In this document: positions 58,301 to 63,992 of the stretch, one piece after another
How the letters are laid out: each line of letters opens with the position of its first letter
Numbering within the stretch: the first letter of the stretch is position 1
Source of the DNA: Phallusia mammillata
Taxonomy: Eukaryota > Chordata > Ascidiacea > Phlebobranchia > Ascidiidae
Direction: 5' to 3'
Assembly (NCBI GenBank): GCA_003260075.1
Contig: QLIY01000060.1
Location: 186,001-250,000, forward strand
Length of the DNA: 64,000 nucleotides
Translations under genes and position numbers: made by a program
The notes under the pieces: generated by a model
What the model was told of the DNA's origin: nothing
What the model saw: the letters and a program-made list of their open reading frames with translations, nothing else
Databases searched by the model: none

Positions 58301-60779
58301 TTTCATTGTGTCTTTAATCGATCACTCGCAGTTGTATCGGACAATGTACAACCTTACATAGCGTGAGTTTTTATTCGTTTTTCAGGTTTCTAAATATAAG
58401 GTTGATTGTACATATCTAAGAGTAAAAGTATTCAAAACAACGTGCCAAGTATAACTAAAAGTCATATAAATATTGAGGACTGAAACTGATTTTTTTTTTA
58501 AAAGCAAAAAAAAATTAGCTATTGCAACATACTGGCGTTTCCCAACCGGAGTAAATTTTTTTATCAGACAGTTTATGTTAGTCCTGTGGATTTTAACACC
58601 TATGACAATTTTACAGTAAGGATTTGGTTGCAATGGATCCCGGCCATGGCCAGTTTGACCTCACATTGGACTTTTTTACTTCCGACCACTATAACACTTC
58701 ATTGGTTGGATCTCCACCAACTGTTGAGGTGCTTACTTTTGTTTTTGCTCAACTCAGTCTTGGAGTGGAAACAAACAACGTTGTTCTTCAGGTGTGAACC
58801 ACTAAGTTTTATTTGCTGTCTTGTAGAGGGAACCGACTTTAAAGTTAAAAACCTTAGATTTGTGGTTATATGATTTACCATATGTGTTTATATACTGAAC
58901 AACCATTTTTTTAATTTTAAAGGCTGAATATTGTTGGGCAACCCTAGCTAGTTCACCAGAAGATCCAGTTTCTTATCCCATAATTGTAGATGGGTAAGTG
59001 TCTAAAACTGGATTTTTGGCAGTTTTTATATTTTAAATGATTGTTGCTTATTCGTTAATTACATTTTCAGCTGCCCAGCAGACAACACATATGATGAGCC
59101 CGGTGCAATACTTGTCACTAGAAACTACCAGCTCAACACAGCACAGTTCCAATTTAAGGCATTTGTGTGGGCCAATATTCCTGACAGAGACCAAACAATG
59201 TTTGTTCATTGTAACACAATGGTGTGTGATCCTAGGAATGAGGAAGGATGCACTGATTTGGTAATTTTGTCATTTGTATAAAAAATACCGTTTAACTAAA
59301 TGTTTGTCTTTGGGTGCTGAAATAAGGGCTGTAGCAATTTTGTGCTGCATCCATAGCAAAATGGTCGGTATTAGGAAGAACATTTTATCAGTTTTCTAAT
59401 TTTTATGTTGGTACCATGCTGGTGATGTTCCAAGAAACATGTCGCATTTCTGTGATTTTATATCATGTTATCTAACAACATTTGTCCGTTTTTGCTTTAA
59501 AATTCATCTAAGTCATAAAAATTCATAACTTGTTGTGTGCCCCCATTACATTGTTTATTTTTAACCCATTGTAGCTACAACTTTTGGTTATAATCAGCTA
59601 ATTCGCTTTCTTGATTTCCACAATGCTTTAAGGTTATACAACTATTTCTGGGTTGGTAATTGTTCGCAGCAATGTGATCTTTTACCAAGTGAAATAAACT
59701 TAACTCAGATAAACATGTATGCCTGGAAATAAACTTAACTCATCTGAACACAATGACTGGTTTGTGGAGATAATAAACATACAAGAACCAGTTTAAGTGA
59801 ATCTATATAAGCAGCTAACCCCCGCCACTTTTATGATCTGCTTTTATGATTTGAATTCTTACTCTTTAAAATTACTTTTTAGAACTGTGGTTCGTCACGT
59901 AAACGCAGGAATCTACCTGATGGTGGCAAGATTCAAAGAGTCACATATGGACCAATCATGTTGATCAACAAAGGAGAAGATCTTTGTGCTGAGGTGAATA
60001 CAGTGTAGTAGATTTTGTATTACCCCCCCCCCAATGACTGGTTTGTGGAGATAATAAACATACAAGAACCAGTTTAAGTGCTGAGGTGAATACAGTGTAG
60101 TAGATTTTGTTTTGTTGTAACTGTATTGTATAACTTTGTTTGTTTTATAAAGGCAAATGGGGGATGTGAGGACCTGTGTGTGGTGGAGAATCAGTCGATT
60201 AAATGCTTGTGTACAGCTGGACAAAAGCTTAACATTGATGGAAGGACCTGTTCAGCAAACAAGTGTAAGAACATCCTTAAACAATCCAAGTTCACAGAAT
60301 GAAATAAAATAGTTGGAAACCATGTGCAATGCAACCGTTTAAATTTAAATTAGTTTTGAAACTTTGTTAAATCCTAATCTTTTGTTTAGTAAACCCTGCA
60401 TTTGTTGCAATAATCTTAGCTCAATATATACATAGAAATGCGCTAACCTCACCCGCCAATGTGATTCCCTGTCACATAACGCTTGTAGTAACGGTGTAGC
60501 TGCAGCGCGTCTACCATCCATCCACCAATTGTGTCCTCAACTTTGTTGCGCTTTTTAACGTCTGAACGTTGCGCAGCTATTTTCTGCTCGGAGCACAATT
60601 GTGCTGCTACGATTTTGCCCGATTTTGCCCGGCGAAATAAACTTAATTCAAATATTATTATTTTTGCAGACTATGGTGCTAAAGAGACTCAAGAAGTTCC
60701 ACAGTTTGTCTACCTTGTTTTGGTTGCTGTTCTTCTGGTGGCTTTGGTTGGCCTCAGCATACACAAAAAGCAATCCTAA
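28295..60779 (+). CDS. gene B: CUB-like/multi-FN3/ZP/EGF transmembrane protein
   Basis: Thirty-nine coding exons, all in matching phase, give 8,583 bp (about 2,860 residues) when duplicated assembly copies are counted once and 11 extra C in exon 32 are ignored. Order: signal peptide (1-19); N-terminal region of unknown fold (20-288); CUB-like segment (289-403); Cys-containing FN3-like domain (404-484); about 22 FN3 domains (485-2481); ZP-N and ZP-C (2482-2756); RKRR site; six-Cys EGF-like domain; TM helix; tail HKKQS. ZP domains polymerise into extracellular filaments after furin-type release, so this should be a secreted matrix or coat protein with a long FN3 arm, or a surface receptor if uncleaved. 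The tail is too short for known signalling motifs. No named orthologue is recognised. The gap at 48472-48749 lies in an intron and could hide an exon. Confidence 0.85.
28634..28803 (+). CDS. gene B exon 2
   Basis: Thr-rich stretch TGTTTTTRRNQ, then DCLFFTVTVTDATPGRK and GICR. Two codons longer than the gene A exon. No known domain recognised. Confidence 0.85.
28871..29669. mobile_element. ~800-bp inverted-repeat element in gene B intron 2
   Basis: Starts GGGTTGCCATATTTTATG and ends CGTATGGCAACCC, both ends embedded in TATA, so a TA or TATA target duplication is likely. Inside are CCTGACTTGTCAGGG and a nested hAT-like start CAGGGGTCGCCAACC at about 29155. Non-coding. Confidence 0.65.
31091..31334 (+). 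repeat. tandem duplication, ~130-bp unit
   Basis: Units 31091-31223 and 31224-31334 both run from AATTGCACAAAATGACTTAA to CTGATCTATATTTAGA. The second is interrupted at its end by the element at 31335. Confidence 0.85.
31326..31617. mobile_element. MITE, 274 bp, 9-bp TSD
   Basis: The element at 31335-31608 has termini GGTAGAGCTACTAACACCAT and its inverse ATGGTGTTAGTAGCTCCACC. It is flanked by exact AATGAATAT (31326-31334 and 31609-31617). A 9-bp duplication points to a Mutator-like or related superfamily rather than hAT. Confidence 0.85.
31905..32415. mobile_element. hAT-derived composite block
   Basis: Left edge CAGTGGTGTTCAAAC and right edge GGTTCCCCACCCCTG are both hAT-like but do not match each other, and no TSD is seen. 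The interior (32080-32230) aligns with 10150-10330, including TTATGCGCAAACAATT and GACAGAAATAGC-type motifs. Confidence 0.5.
32479..32638 (+). CDS. gene B exon 3
   Basis: YSDESATNFIDTFVANG and LICYQDVPQAVTFSFF; same length and phase as gene A exon 3. One Cys, predicted beta-rich. Confidence 0.85.
32942..33114 (+). CDS. gene B exon 4
   Basis: VDTVAIVENIENLQFSPEGS and LYQWKLITIANDAAAFF. The Trp of LYQWK is the codon changed to TGA in gene A. A second copy of this exon, with identical protein, is at 34019-34191 behind an N gap. Confidence 0.85.
33872..34515 (+). repeat. second assembled copy of exon 4 region
   Basis: Starts right after the N block (33864-33871) and repeats 32795-33560 nearly base for base, including exon 4 and its introns. 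It omits only the internal G-run insertion block of the first copy. Best read as the other haplotype left in the assembly. Confidence 0.75.
34438..34572. repeat. inverted repeat with CTGATAA/GAAAC loop
   Basis: Arms ATCATGAACATTACTGCC (and onward to CTGGTGTAAA) and its reverse complement ending at about 34572 enclose about 70 bp holding CACTGATAATGAC and GTTGAAACGT. Same architecture as 56167-56398. Confidence 0.75.
34834..34975 (+). CDS. gene B exon 5
   Basis: GYSDDEQNPIELQSG and VSVNVQLLTSDSANSVD, parallel to gene A GYSDNEQHSL. 142 bp in both genes. Confidence 0.85.
35883..36044 (+). CDS. gene B exon 6
   Basis: ADTIFQIYQGNTTDNFLG to FVIIFDA, phase 1 at both ends. A truncated first copy (35756-35813) precedes it, cut by a G run at 35814-35823. 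Confidence 0.8.
36721..36911 (+). CDS. gene B exon 7, start of CUB-like domain
   Basis: DPIPCGGNITLEQN, then FPTKNDGYLAP, VCEWQIRTP and LNAGQLLLSNM. The C-G-G-x-I, N/G-Y, C-x-W-x-I and L-x-L pattern is that of CUB domains. Partial copies lie at 36539-36582 and 37074-37213, each bordered by G runs. Confidence 0.8.
37865..38018 (+). CDS. gene B exon 8, end of CUB-like domain
   Basis: VTDRYMIESVMLIYQFWVTT to IPPFGISVS, phase 0 to 1. The copy at 38066-38219 changes about six residues (SAMIIYPF, EQLES, NDRT) and follows a G run (38034-38043), so it is probably the other allele. Confidence 0.8.
38287..38529 (+). CDS. gene B exon 9, Cys-bearing FN3-like domain
   Basis: AICSEFCYSGHAATEHEIIL then DWSDPGNVPLS, FNGCLAQLP and NVTVTAMGG. 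Beta-sandwich pattern like FN3, but with three Cys and without the usual leading Pro. It closes the CUB-like region and opens the FN3 array. Confidence 0.75.
38837..39091 (+). CDS. gene B exon 10, FN3 domain 1
   Basis: KPGKMNSPFLISATPETATI, WPLYTEGDVLIHTYYVNW and LLPNSIQTVTVQAVNSAG: all core FN3 positions, one domain in one phase 1-1 exon. Confidence 0.88.
39896..40174 (+). CDS. gene B exon 11, FN3 domain 2
   Basis: APTAFLKIRSIQCPDTTSI with ICWCYDLDD and LTGLLPGRRVVVF. Three Cys. The near copy at 40637-40915 has about ten residue changes over 92. Confidence 0.82.
40637..40915 (+). CDS. gene B exon 11 duplicate
   Basis: APTAFLEIRSIECPDTTSI and so on, same length and phase as 39896-40174, following a G run at 40442-40451. 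Either an allele left in the assembly or a true tandem exon; including it would keep the frame. Confidence 0.6.
41684..41968 (+). CDS. gene B exon 12, FN3 domain 3
   Basis: APSSAPTLVTAEMRQAIIAW, WSDGLDSGSMTV and LLPNYNYLVTLQVKTKECLS. A 5'-truncated copy lies at 43233-43463 directly after a G run. Confidence 0.86.
42204..42479 (+). CDS. gene B exon 13, FN3 domain 4
   Basis: PGPAADPMQILVGESEVSV, WSEPVGGSARLITSY and LVPNTAYPFTITTIYSDG. The copy at 43756-44025 is two codons shorter and differs at about 14 residues. Confidence 0.86.
42822..43070 (+). CDS. gene B exon 14, FN3 domain 5
   Basis: PLRPDDWASSPTQTTLTV and LIPNSLITFVLFAENDYGQS. The copy at 44378-44626 is almost identical (A to T, R to W). 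Confidence 0.86.
43233..44626 (+). repeat. second copy of FN3 exons 12-14
   Basis: Exons 43233-43463 (partial), 43756-44025 and 44378-44626 repeat 41740-43070 with introns, beginning at the G run 43223-43232. Divergence is uneven: high in exon 13, almost none in exon 14. If real it would add nearly three FN3 domains, but the first copy lacks its acceptor. Confidence 0.7.
44826..45098 (+). CDS. gene B exon 15, FN3 domain 6
   Basis: PPSPTNLSAISSYDQIELMW, HQFEVTYDE and LESNTYYWFQVLAHWQD, a complete FN3 in one phase 1-1 exon. Confidence 0.87.
45735..45989 (+). CDS. gene B exon 16, FN3 domain 7
   Basis: TPDFFAGPDLKNKTQSSLTL, WDDQPGDGDITYTFSV and VTACNDAGC. Slightly short FN3 with two Cys near the end. 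Confidence 0.86.
46473..46724 (+). CDS. gene B exon 17, FN3 domain 8
   Basis: DPGSPVFNDVIEHTSSTLTI, WDPPTGNAYTPTGYRVQY and LSPGLEFTFEIFAIF; a textbook FN3 pattern. Confidence 0.88.
47131..47367 (+). CDS. gene B exon 18, FN3 domain 9
   Basis: PGPPLNLMQTGSTSNSVTM, WQDPPSCSNIQYFTV and NNAFNVEVIAFTNDG. Shortest FN3 exon (237 bp). Confidence 0.86.
47698..47952 (+). CDS. gene B exon 19, FN3 domain 10
   Basis: PGALNVSYSGVTLSTVDLTM, YDFDYYMITGG and LAPTSVYNIKVEAVYDG. Lacks the strand-B Trp. Confidence 0.85.
48130..48390 (+). CDS. gene B exon 20, FN3 domain 11
   Basis: DPASPRNVNYLIISPTIVNI, WEKPDGGNDIFEYEINW and IKPNSLFTLSVTTKNNED. Confidence 0.88.
48472..48749. other. assembly gap (N)
   Basis: 278 unknown bases in the intron between exons 20 and 21. 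Phase across it is already consistent, so any hidden exon would have to be a phase 1-1 unit such as another FN3. Confidence 1.
49555..49833 (+). CDS. gene B exon 21, FN3-like domain 12
   Basis: DPLPADYEALICTTDFVMVS, IHGYTICDDINPC and LNAATELNISLTTIYNLG. Three Cys and no strand-B Trp; a divergent FN3, similar in style to exon 11. Confidence 0.82.
50175..50450 (+). CDS. gene B exon 22, FN3 domain 13
   Basis: RPEAPTIAGVNKLLTYDVAV, YGYVVNYTTDL and LQSNTMYSISAAAINDCGEG. Boundaries TTTTTCAG and ACAG|GTAAAA; no ATG near its start. Confidence 0.85.
50803..51084 (+). CDS. gene B exon 23, FN3 domain 14
   Basis: EPKPVTEVTQNMVSTTSTGL, LAGFEIFVDGVSVG and LVSNTKYDVTVSSTYTDPAG. Confidence 0.86.
51280..51713. 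mobile_element. hAT-type non-autonomous element, 418 bp, perfect 8-bp TSD
   Basis: The element at 51288-51705 begins TAGTGATGTACCGAA and ends TTCGGTGCATCACTA, with subterminal GGCCGAAAC motifs. It is flanked by GTTTTTAC on both sides (51280-51287 and 51706-51713). The exact duplication implies recent insertion into the intron between exons 23 and 24. Confidence 0.93.
52056..52328 (+). CDS. gene B exon 24, FN3 domain 15
   Basis: IPSAPIALTLSLPGPDSFIV, WVKPPGGYAITGYEVQY and LTSNTAYYCRIVASNQEGSG. Confidence 0.88.
53071..53145 (+). repeat. two-copy tandem repeat, ~43 bp
   Basis: GGCAATTAACTGGTGTGAAG with GTGAAACAAAATA is followed by GGCAATTTACTGGTGTGATG with GTGAAACAAAATA. Confidence 0.8.
53260..53523 (+). 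CDS. gene B exon 25, FN3 domain 16
   Basis: VPESPTLGFSSSTANSITVA, FVEFEIEAEYNGD and LPSARRFEVKAKAVF. The donor used is ACCG|GTGAAT; reading past it stops at about 53561, which fixes the boundary. Confidence 0.82.
54118..54402 (+). CDS. gene B exon 26, FN3 domain 17
   Basis: PGPPQNVQISEVTETSVRVS, WDPPIGGSVISGYTTTL and LATNTDFSVSVQAENSAGIG; a canonical FN3. Confidence 0.9.
54717..54986 (+). CDS. gene B exon 27, FN3 domain 18
   Basis: VPLASGPASTVVAYGTSLQI, WNPPPNLASSPTYSVVVY and LSGSTVYHVTVVSEF. Counterpart of the frameshifted gene A exon 17939-18197; first of the five FN3 exons shared with A. Confidence 0.88.
55285..55560 (+). CDS. gene B exon 28, FN3 domain 19
   Basis: VPDQMSSLMLDSGSSDTVKV, CCEITQYEILVNSS and LPNTEYQMFIRAWNSEGPG. 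Same length (276 bp) as gene A 18369-18644. Confidence 0.88.
55670..55948 (+). CDS. gene B exon 29, FN3 domain 20
   Basis: PGSVGPARYISSTVHSITFE, WDALVQGDFIISNYVVSI and LEANRQYAIVVQAEG. Donor is normal ACAG|GTAAAA where gene A has GC. Confidence 0.88.
56167..56398. repeat. long inverted repeat (fold-back) in intron 29
   Basis: Arms 56167-56275 and about 56290-56398 are reverse complements over about 100 bp with a short spacer. Both, read outward, contain CACTGATGATGACAATGG, then a GAAAC core and AATAAAATGAATATGTTT. Probable fold-back transposon or head-to-head insertion of a small retroelement tail. Confidence 0.85.
56525..56833 (+). CDS. gene B exon 30, FN3 domain 21
   Basis: Pro/Ser-rich lead APSAPPSPVASTASPPTTS, then MIIIEWSCAEFRGCLDITRY and LRINTFYSISITAGND. 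Longer than a standard FN3 because of the linker. Confidence 0.87.
57281..57602 (+). CDS. gene B exon 31, FN3 domain 22
   Basis: NPAVPDPPSVQLHHQQQTII, WEPPIVGGGVEITMYNIAW and LLPVTTYEVTVQAINGHG. The last FN3; it runs on into the ZP linker (IICTEAPIIR) and, unlike the others, ends in phase 2. Confidence 0.9.
57814..58029 (+). CDS. gene B exon 32, ZP-N first part
   Basis: LTAEDLARFGAVAGDQIVVS, then SQCKIPALVGG, and NLTDCEPLVGFVVDKFDG. A run of 13 C at 57951-57963 replaces the GCC codon of gene A, adding 11 bases and breaking the frame. Since similar C runs mark assembly joins nearby, I treat it as an error. A 16-bp stub copy lies at 57713-57728. Confidence 0.78.
58199..58362 (+). CDS. gene B exon 33, ZP-N second part
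   Basis: VDNTTLLYTYTVQLARFTVL and RFDPTVSFDFHCVFNRSL. The I/V-x-F-x-C-x-F/Y strand is the ZP-N signature. Confidence 0.88.
58617..58791 (+). CDS. gene B exon 34, ZP linker/ZP-C start
   Basis: KDLVAMDPGHGQFDLTLDFF and VGSPPTVEVLTFVFAQLSLG. Same length as gene A 22687-22861. Confidence 0.87.
58923..58993 (+). CDS. gene B exon 35, ZP-C
   Basis: AEYCWATLASSPEDPVSYPI and IVDG: the C-W-A-T-x-S-S-x-P-x-D-x-x-x-Y-P-I-I-x-D-G-C signature of ZP-C, completed in the next exon. Confidence 0.88.
59071..59260 (+). CDS. gene B exon 36, ZP-C end
   Basis: CPADNTYDEPG, FQFKAFVWANIPDRDQTMFV, HCNTMVCDP and GCTDL. F-x-F-x-A-F and V-H-C-x-x-x-V-C give the conserved ZP-C disulfides. Confidence 0.9.
59641..59710 (+). 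repeat. SINE family, 3' fragment
   Basis: CTATTTCTGGGTTGGTAATTG to GTGAAATAAACTTAACTCA, like the 3' ends at 10780-10818 and 61598-61650. Confidence 0.6.
59883..59993 (+). CDS. gene B exon 37, RKRR cleavage site
   Basis: NCGSSRKRRNLPDGGKIQ, then GEDLCAE. R-K-R-R is a consensus furin site just after the last ZP cysteine, as in matrix-forming ZP proteins. The final Cys begins the EGF-like domain. Confidence 0.9.
60153..60264 (+). CDS. gene B exon 38, EGF-like domain
   Basis: ANGGCEDLCVVENQSIKCLC and GQKLNIDGRTCSA. With LC of exon 37 it gives six Cys in EGF spacing (C-x6-C-x3-C-x8-C-x-C-x12-C). Confidence 0.9.
60452..60653 (+). repeat. SINE family, copy 2, in the last intron of gene B
   Basis: About 200 bp matching 10671-10818, ending GGCGAAATAAACTTAATTCA only about 15 bp before the acceptor of the TM exon. 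Confidence 0.8.
60670..60779 (+). CDS. gene B exon 39, TM helix and tail
   Basis: YGAKETQEVPQ, then FVYLVLVAVLLVALVGLSI and HKKQS before TAA. Single membrane-spanning segment with a basic stop-transfer tail of about five residues. Confidence 0.92.
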
Positions 60780-60905
60780 GTGCACAAAGAAATGATTATC
60801 TTATTTAATCAGAATTCGTATTTTTTGTGTTTATTGCACTTACAGTTCCAATTTTAAAGTTTAAGAACAACTTGTGGTATCACCATGCTCTGCTGAAAAT
60901 GTGCA

Positions 60906-60911
60906 AATAAA
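60906..60911 (+). terminator. polyadenylation signal of gene B
   Basis: AATAAA 127 bp after the TAA, the first such hexamer downstream in the plus orientation. Confidence 0.6.
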
Positions 60912-61597
60912 CATGACGAGGGTGGTGTCACATGATATTTTCCTAATTACAGTTAAATGCACATACAAATTTTTAGTCTAAGTGAAACTGCCCACCCTTG
61001 GGAGTTTTGTAAAACTAGGTCAGTGATACGATACATCGAACACGTACAGATTGAACGGAAGTTCCACTTAATTTAAGTGTCAAATAAGAGATAAGCTGAC
61101 TCCAAACCTGTAGTTTTTTTAAGCAAATTTTCACTTGATTTTGTGACTAGGGGTGTTATAGTGACTTTAATTTAGTTTAACCCACCATATCCTGATGGCC
61201 AAAGTTTTTCGGCCAAACGTCCAACCCATAGTTTTGCGGGCCGATGGCTCTAAGTCTAAAGTACAGTCAACTTTTTCCCTTCTGGTCTGAAATCGACTAA
61301 CATGACAGTTGTAATTCAGAACCAGGTTCCACCAGGTTTAGGCGATTCCGCCCAAATTTCTTGCTCTGAGAACACGCAAGTGGTAGAATGGCTTACTCGG
61401 AAATAAAATACGAAAAATAAAACAAATCTGTTTGAGCAAGTACTTGCAAACAGGGTTTGAATGTTTTAGTTTGGTTGCTAGTAAAAGGACGAATGTTGAA
61501 ATCTTAATATGTTTCTTATGACCGTCGCTTAATGCTTTTAAATAAACGTTTAATAACGATTGCATGAGACTAAAATACGTTTCAGTAGTCACAAATC

Positions 61598-61700
61598 GGT
61601 TGAGTTGAGTTTATTTCGCCGAACAATCACCAACCCGGAAATAGCTGCACGACGTTGAAACGTTATGGAGCGCAAAATAGTAAAGGGCACAATTGGACAA
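61598..61700 (-). repeat. SINE family, copy 3
   Basis: Reverse complement gives GCGCTCCATAACG, GTGCAGCTATTTCCGGG and a GAAATAAACTCAACTCAACC 3' end. Confidence 0.75.
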
Positions 61701-62233
61701 ATCTTATTGAGCTTTTTGGAAAGAAGTGGCCACTGTAGGAAAACAGTTTCTTTGACATTTTTGCATCGAAGTTCAGCCAAAATTAAACAAGAGTGTGTAT
61801 CTTGCATATCAGGGATACAGCAATGATTTAAGGTCGAACTGATGGCGGCCCCACATAAACTTGCCTCTGGAATTATAAAAGCTATTTCTATCTATATATT
61901 GCCAACTTCTAAATATTCGCAATTGACCTAACTTGGCATCGGCTTGGTAGATCATGTCGTATGTACATATTTGGCCTTAAAAGGTAGAGCCAAAATACTT
62001 CAGTGTTAAAGGTCTCTCATCATGGTTCATTCCCCATTACGATGACCGTTCAGGCTCGGGACTCTGATCCCCCTCTTCAAACATAAACATCAAGAGTAAC
62101 ACAATTTTCTTGTTTCCTAAACCAAACGAAAAGTAGATCTAAGTTTATGAAAACATTATGTTTTGCGGTACAAAGAGAAGCGATGCTTGTGACAGAAATT
62201 TTAAACTCGATTGTGCACAATACTTAAACGTAA

Positions 62234-62667
62234 ATTAGCATCAGTGTTGCCAGGTCAAAGTGTGGAAAAGTGCAACTTTACCCGTCAAAAGTAGCCCAAA
62301 AGGAGCCCAATTTTACAAACACCTGAAATACAAATGATTTTTAATACTTTCACCTGTTGGGGTGACAATTATTCGTACGTATCCGTATGAACGTACATTG
62401 CGTGGACTGAAAGCATTCTTTTGCTCAGCTGGATGTTAAATCTCCTACACTCTGGGCGATTTCATTAGTTCTTTTGTCAAAATTGAACTTACAACGTTTT
62501 TGACGTCACAATAATAATGCAATCATTACTCGTCATACGAAAAAAATGTCATTTACAAACCCGCCCAAAAAGGCGCAACCCGCAACTCACGAAAAAAGCC
62601 CGCAACTCGATGTCAAAAGTAGCCCAATTCGGCGACAAAAGCGCAACCTGGCAACACTGATTAGCAT
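62234..62667. mobile_element. hAT-type element, 418 bp, perfect 8-bp TSD
   Basis: The element at 62242-62659 begins CAGTGTTGCCAGGT and ends ACCTGGCAACACTG, flanked by ATTAGCAT on both sides (62234-62241 and 62660-62667). Subterminal GTCAAAAGTAGCCCAA occurs inverted at neither end but repeated directly near each. Confidence 0.9.
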
Positions 62668-62997
62668 TGGCAAAAACAAGCTTTACGAATGCGAATAAAT
62701 AATGTAAGACAGCGTTTCTTAAGTAGGGTTTCACAAAAGAAATAAAAAGACCCCTAAGTGTTTCTCTAGAACAAGTATATTCATCATATCACTGATGTTG
62801 GTATTTGCATTGCCATAACGTTTGAATAATAAAGCATGTCGCTTTGTCTAGTCTGGCCGTTATTTTCCTCATTAAACTAATGAGCAGAACTATGGTGTTT
62901 CTTAAGTCATGCTATTTTCTTGAGGGTGAAATTTCGAATGTAATGCCATAAGCTTGCTATCGTTTACCCTATCCTGAAAGCGCAATGGTTTCGTTGC

Positions 62998-63146
62998 TAC
63001 GAACGGTATGACGCGTTACCGGTGTTTACTATCGTCCACATATCGACGGAAGATGATTTCGCACATAAGAGCGGACCCCCCCCGGAAAGCAAACGGGGTC
63101 GAGTAAGGCTTTTAACGAAACAACATTACAACATCCTGCGACTCAG
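62998..63146 (+). promoter_or_regulatory. gene C promoter block and non-coding 5' exon
   Basis: GTATGACGCGTTACCGGTG, then GGAAGATGATTTCGC (63048-63062) and AAGAGCGGAC parallel genes A and B. Donor ACTCAG|GTAAAA at 63146/63147. An 8-C run at 63076-63083 sits inside. Confidence 0.65.
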
Positions 63147-63663
63147 GTAAAAGAACAAAGCGATCACGTAGTCATCGCAACATAATGTGGGTGCAGATTT
63201 TGTGTGTATACCTGTAGTAAACATATTTTTTGTGATTTCTTTTCTAATAAGCGATTTGAGTTTGCAAGTTTGACCTTATCTTAAAAAGGTGCATTTTACC
63301 AGAGAGCTTATGTATATAAAGAGTACAGCATTAATAGAATACATTAATCGTGTGTTACATGTTTGAGAATTTCTTAAAAGTTAAAAACATAATTGTAGGC
63401 ATTAAAGAAAAGCCCCCCCCCCCCCACGAATATCCCTGTGTCTATTAATTGGCCTTACCCACCACCTAAAAAACAACAAAGGGTTTATTAAAAACATAAA
63501 CTAGGCCCAATTATCAGCAATAAAATTGTAACCTACCTCCGTTTACGACGACGGCGTAACTTTATCAATGCAGACAGAATTAGGCGACGGTTTTGTAAAA
63601 GCAGGAGCAACTTTGTTTTACAATGGGACGACATTTTGCCTGTTGATGCTACAGATTGCCAGT

Positions 63664-63820
63664 TTAAGGCTGGTTTTTGCCATGGCAACTAAAAACCGCA
63701 AGCTGTAACACAGTGTGAACCGGACGCGGCTAACGGCACACGTTTTGCCGTTGCGTACAACTGAAACCGCTCAGCCGTTAACCGGCAACGCAAGACGGAC
63801 GATGTGTGAACCGGCCTTAA
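63664..63820. mobile_element. TTAA-flanked MITE (piggyBac-like)
   Basis: TTAA followed by GGCTGGTTTTTGCC on the left and GTGTGAACCGGCC followed by TTAA on the right; internal GTGTGAACCGG repeats. TTAA target sites indicate piggyBac-type transposition. It lies about 115 bp before the gene C start codon. Confidence 0.6.
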
Positions 63821-63934
63821 GACACATATAGTTACTGTAACATGGCTATCACTAATATATTTCTTGTAAACAGAGTTTGGATCAGTATAGAGATTAGGTT
63901 CCAATCAAAGTAAGTGGCTGTGAACCTTAAAAAG

Positions 63935-63992
63935 ATGGTTGTCCATCGAGGGATTTTCCTGCTGCTTTTGCCTTTTGCGTGGAAATCCGAAG
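63935..63992 (+). CDS. gene C exon 1, signal peptide (gene continues off-window)
   Basis: MVVHRGIFLLLLPFAWKSE, then G|GTACGT. Identical length and phase to first exons of A and B, with the shared R-G-x-F-L-L-L and K-S core, so this is the next paralog of the array. Nothing beyond exon 1 is visible. Confidence 0.85.

Larger units (their letters stand above)
57097..60032. repeat. poly-C junction runs in the ZP region
   Basis: C runs at 57097-57106, 57729-57740, 57951-57963 and 60023-60032, three of them followed by a repeat of the preceding segment (for example 56980-57095 restarts at 57107). Confidence 0.85.
60912..62990. other. intergenic region between genes B and C
   Basis: No exon recognised. 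Holds a minus-strand SINE (61598-61700), a hAT element (62242-62659) and a degraded CACTGATG ... AACGTTTGAATAATAAA block at 62791-62832. Confidence 0.5.

Noticed and set aside
28295..60779. Naming gene B as an ascidian self-incompatibility gene (Themis type) or Botryllus histocompatibility gene
   Set aside because: Those families are described with other domains (fibrinogen-like, polycystin-like, EGF/Ig). The architecture here does not match, so no symbol is given.
28295..60779. Receptor protein tyrosine phosphatase or other signalling FN3 receptor
   Set aside because: No kinase or phosphatase domain follows the TM; the tail is only a few residues.
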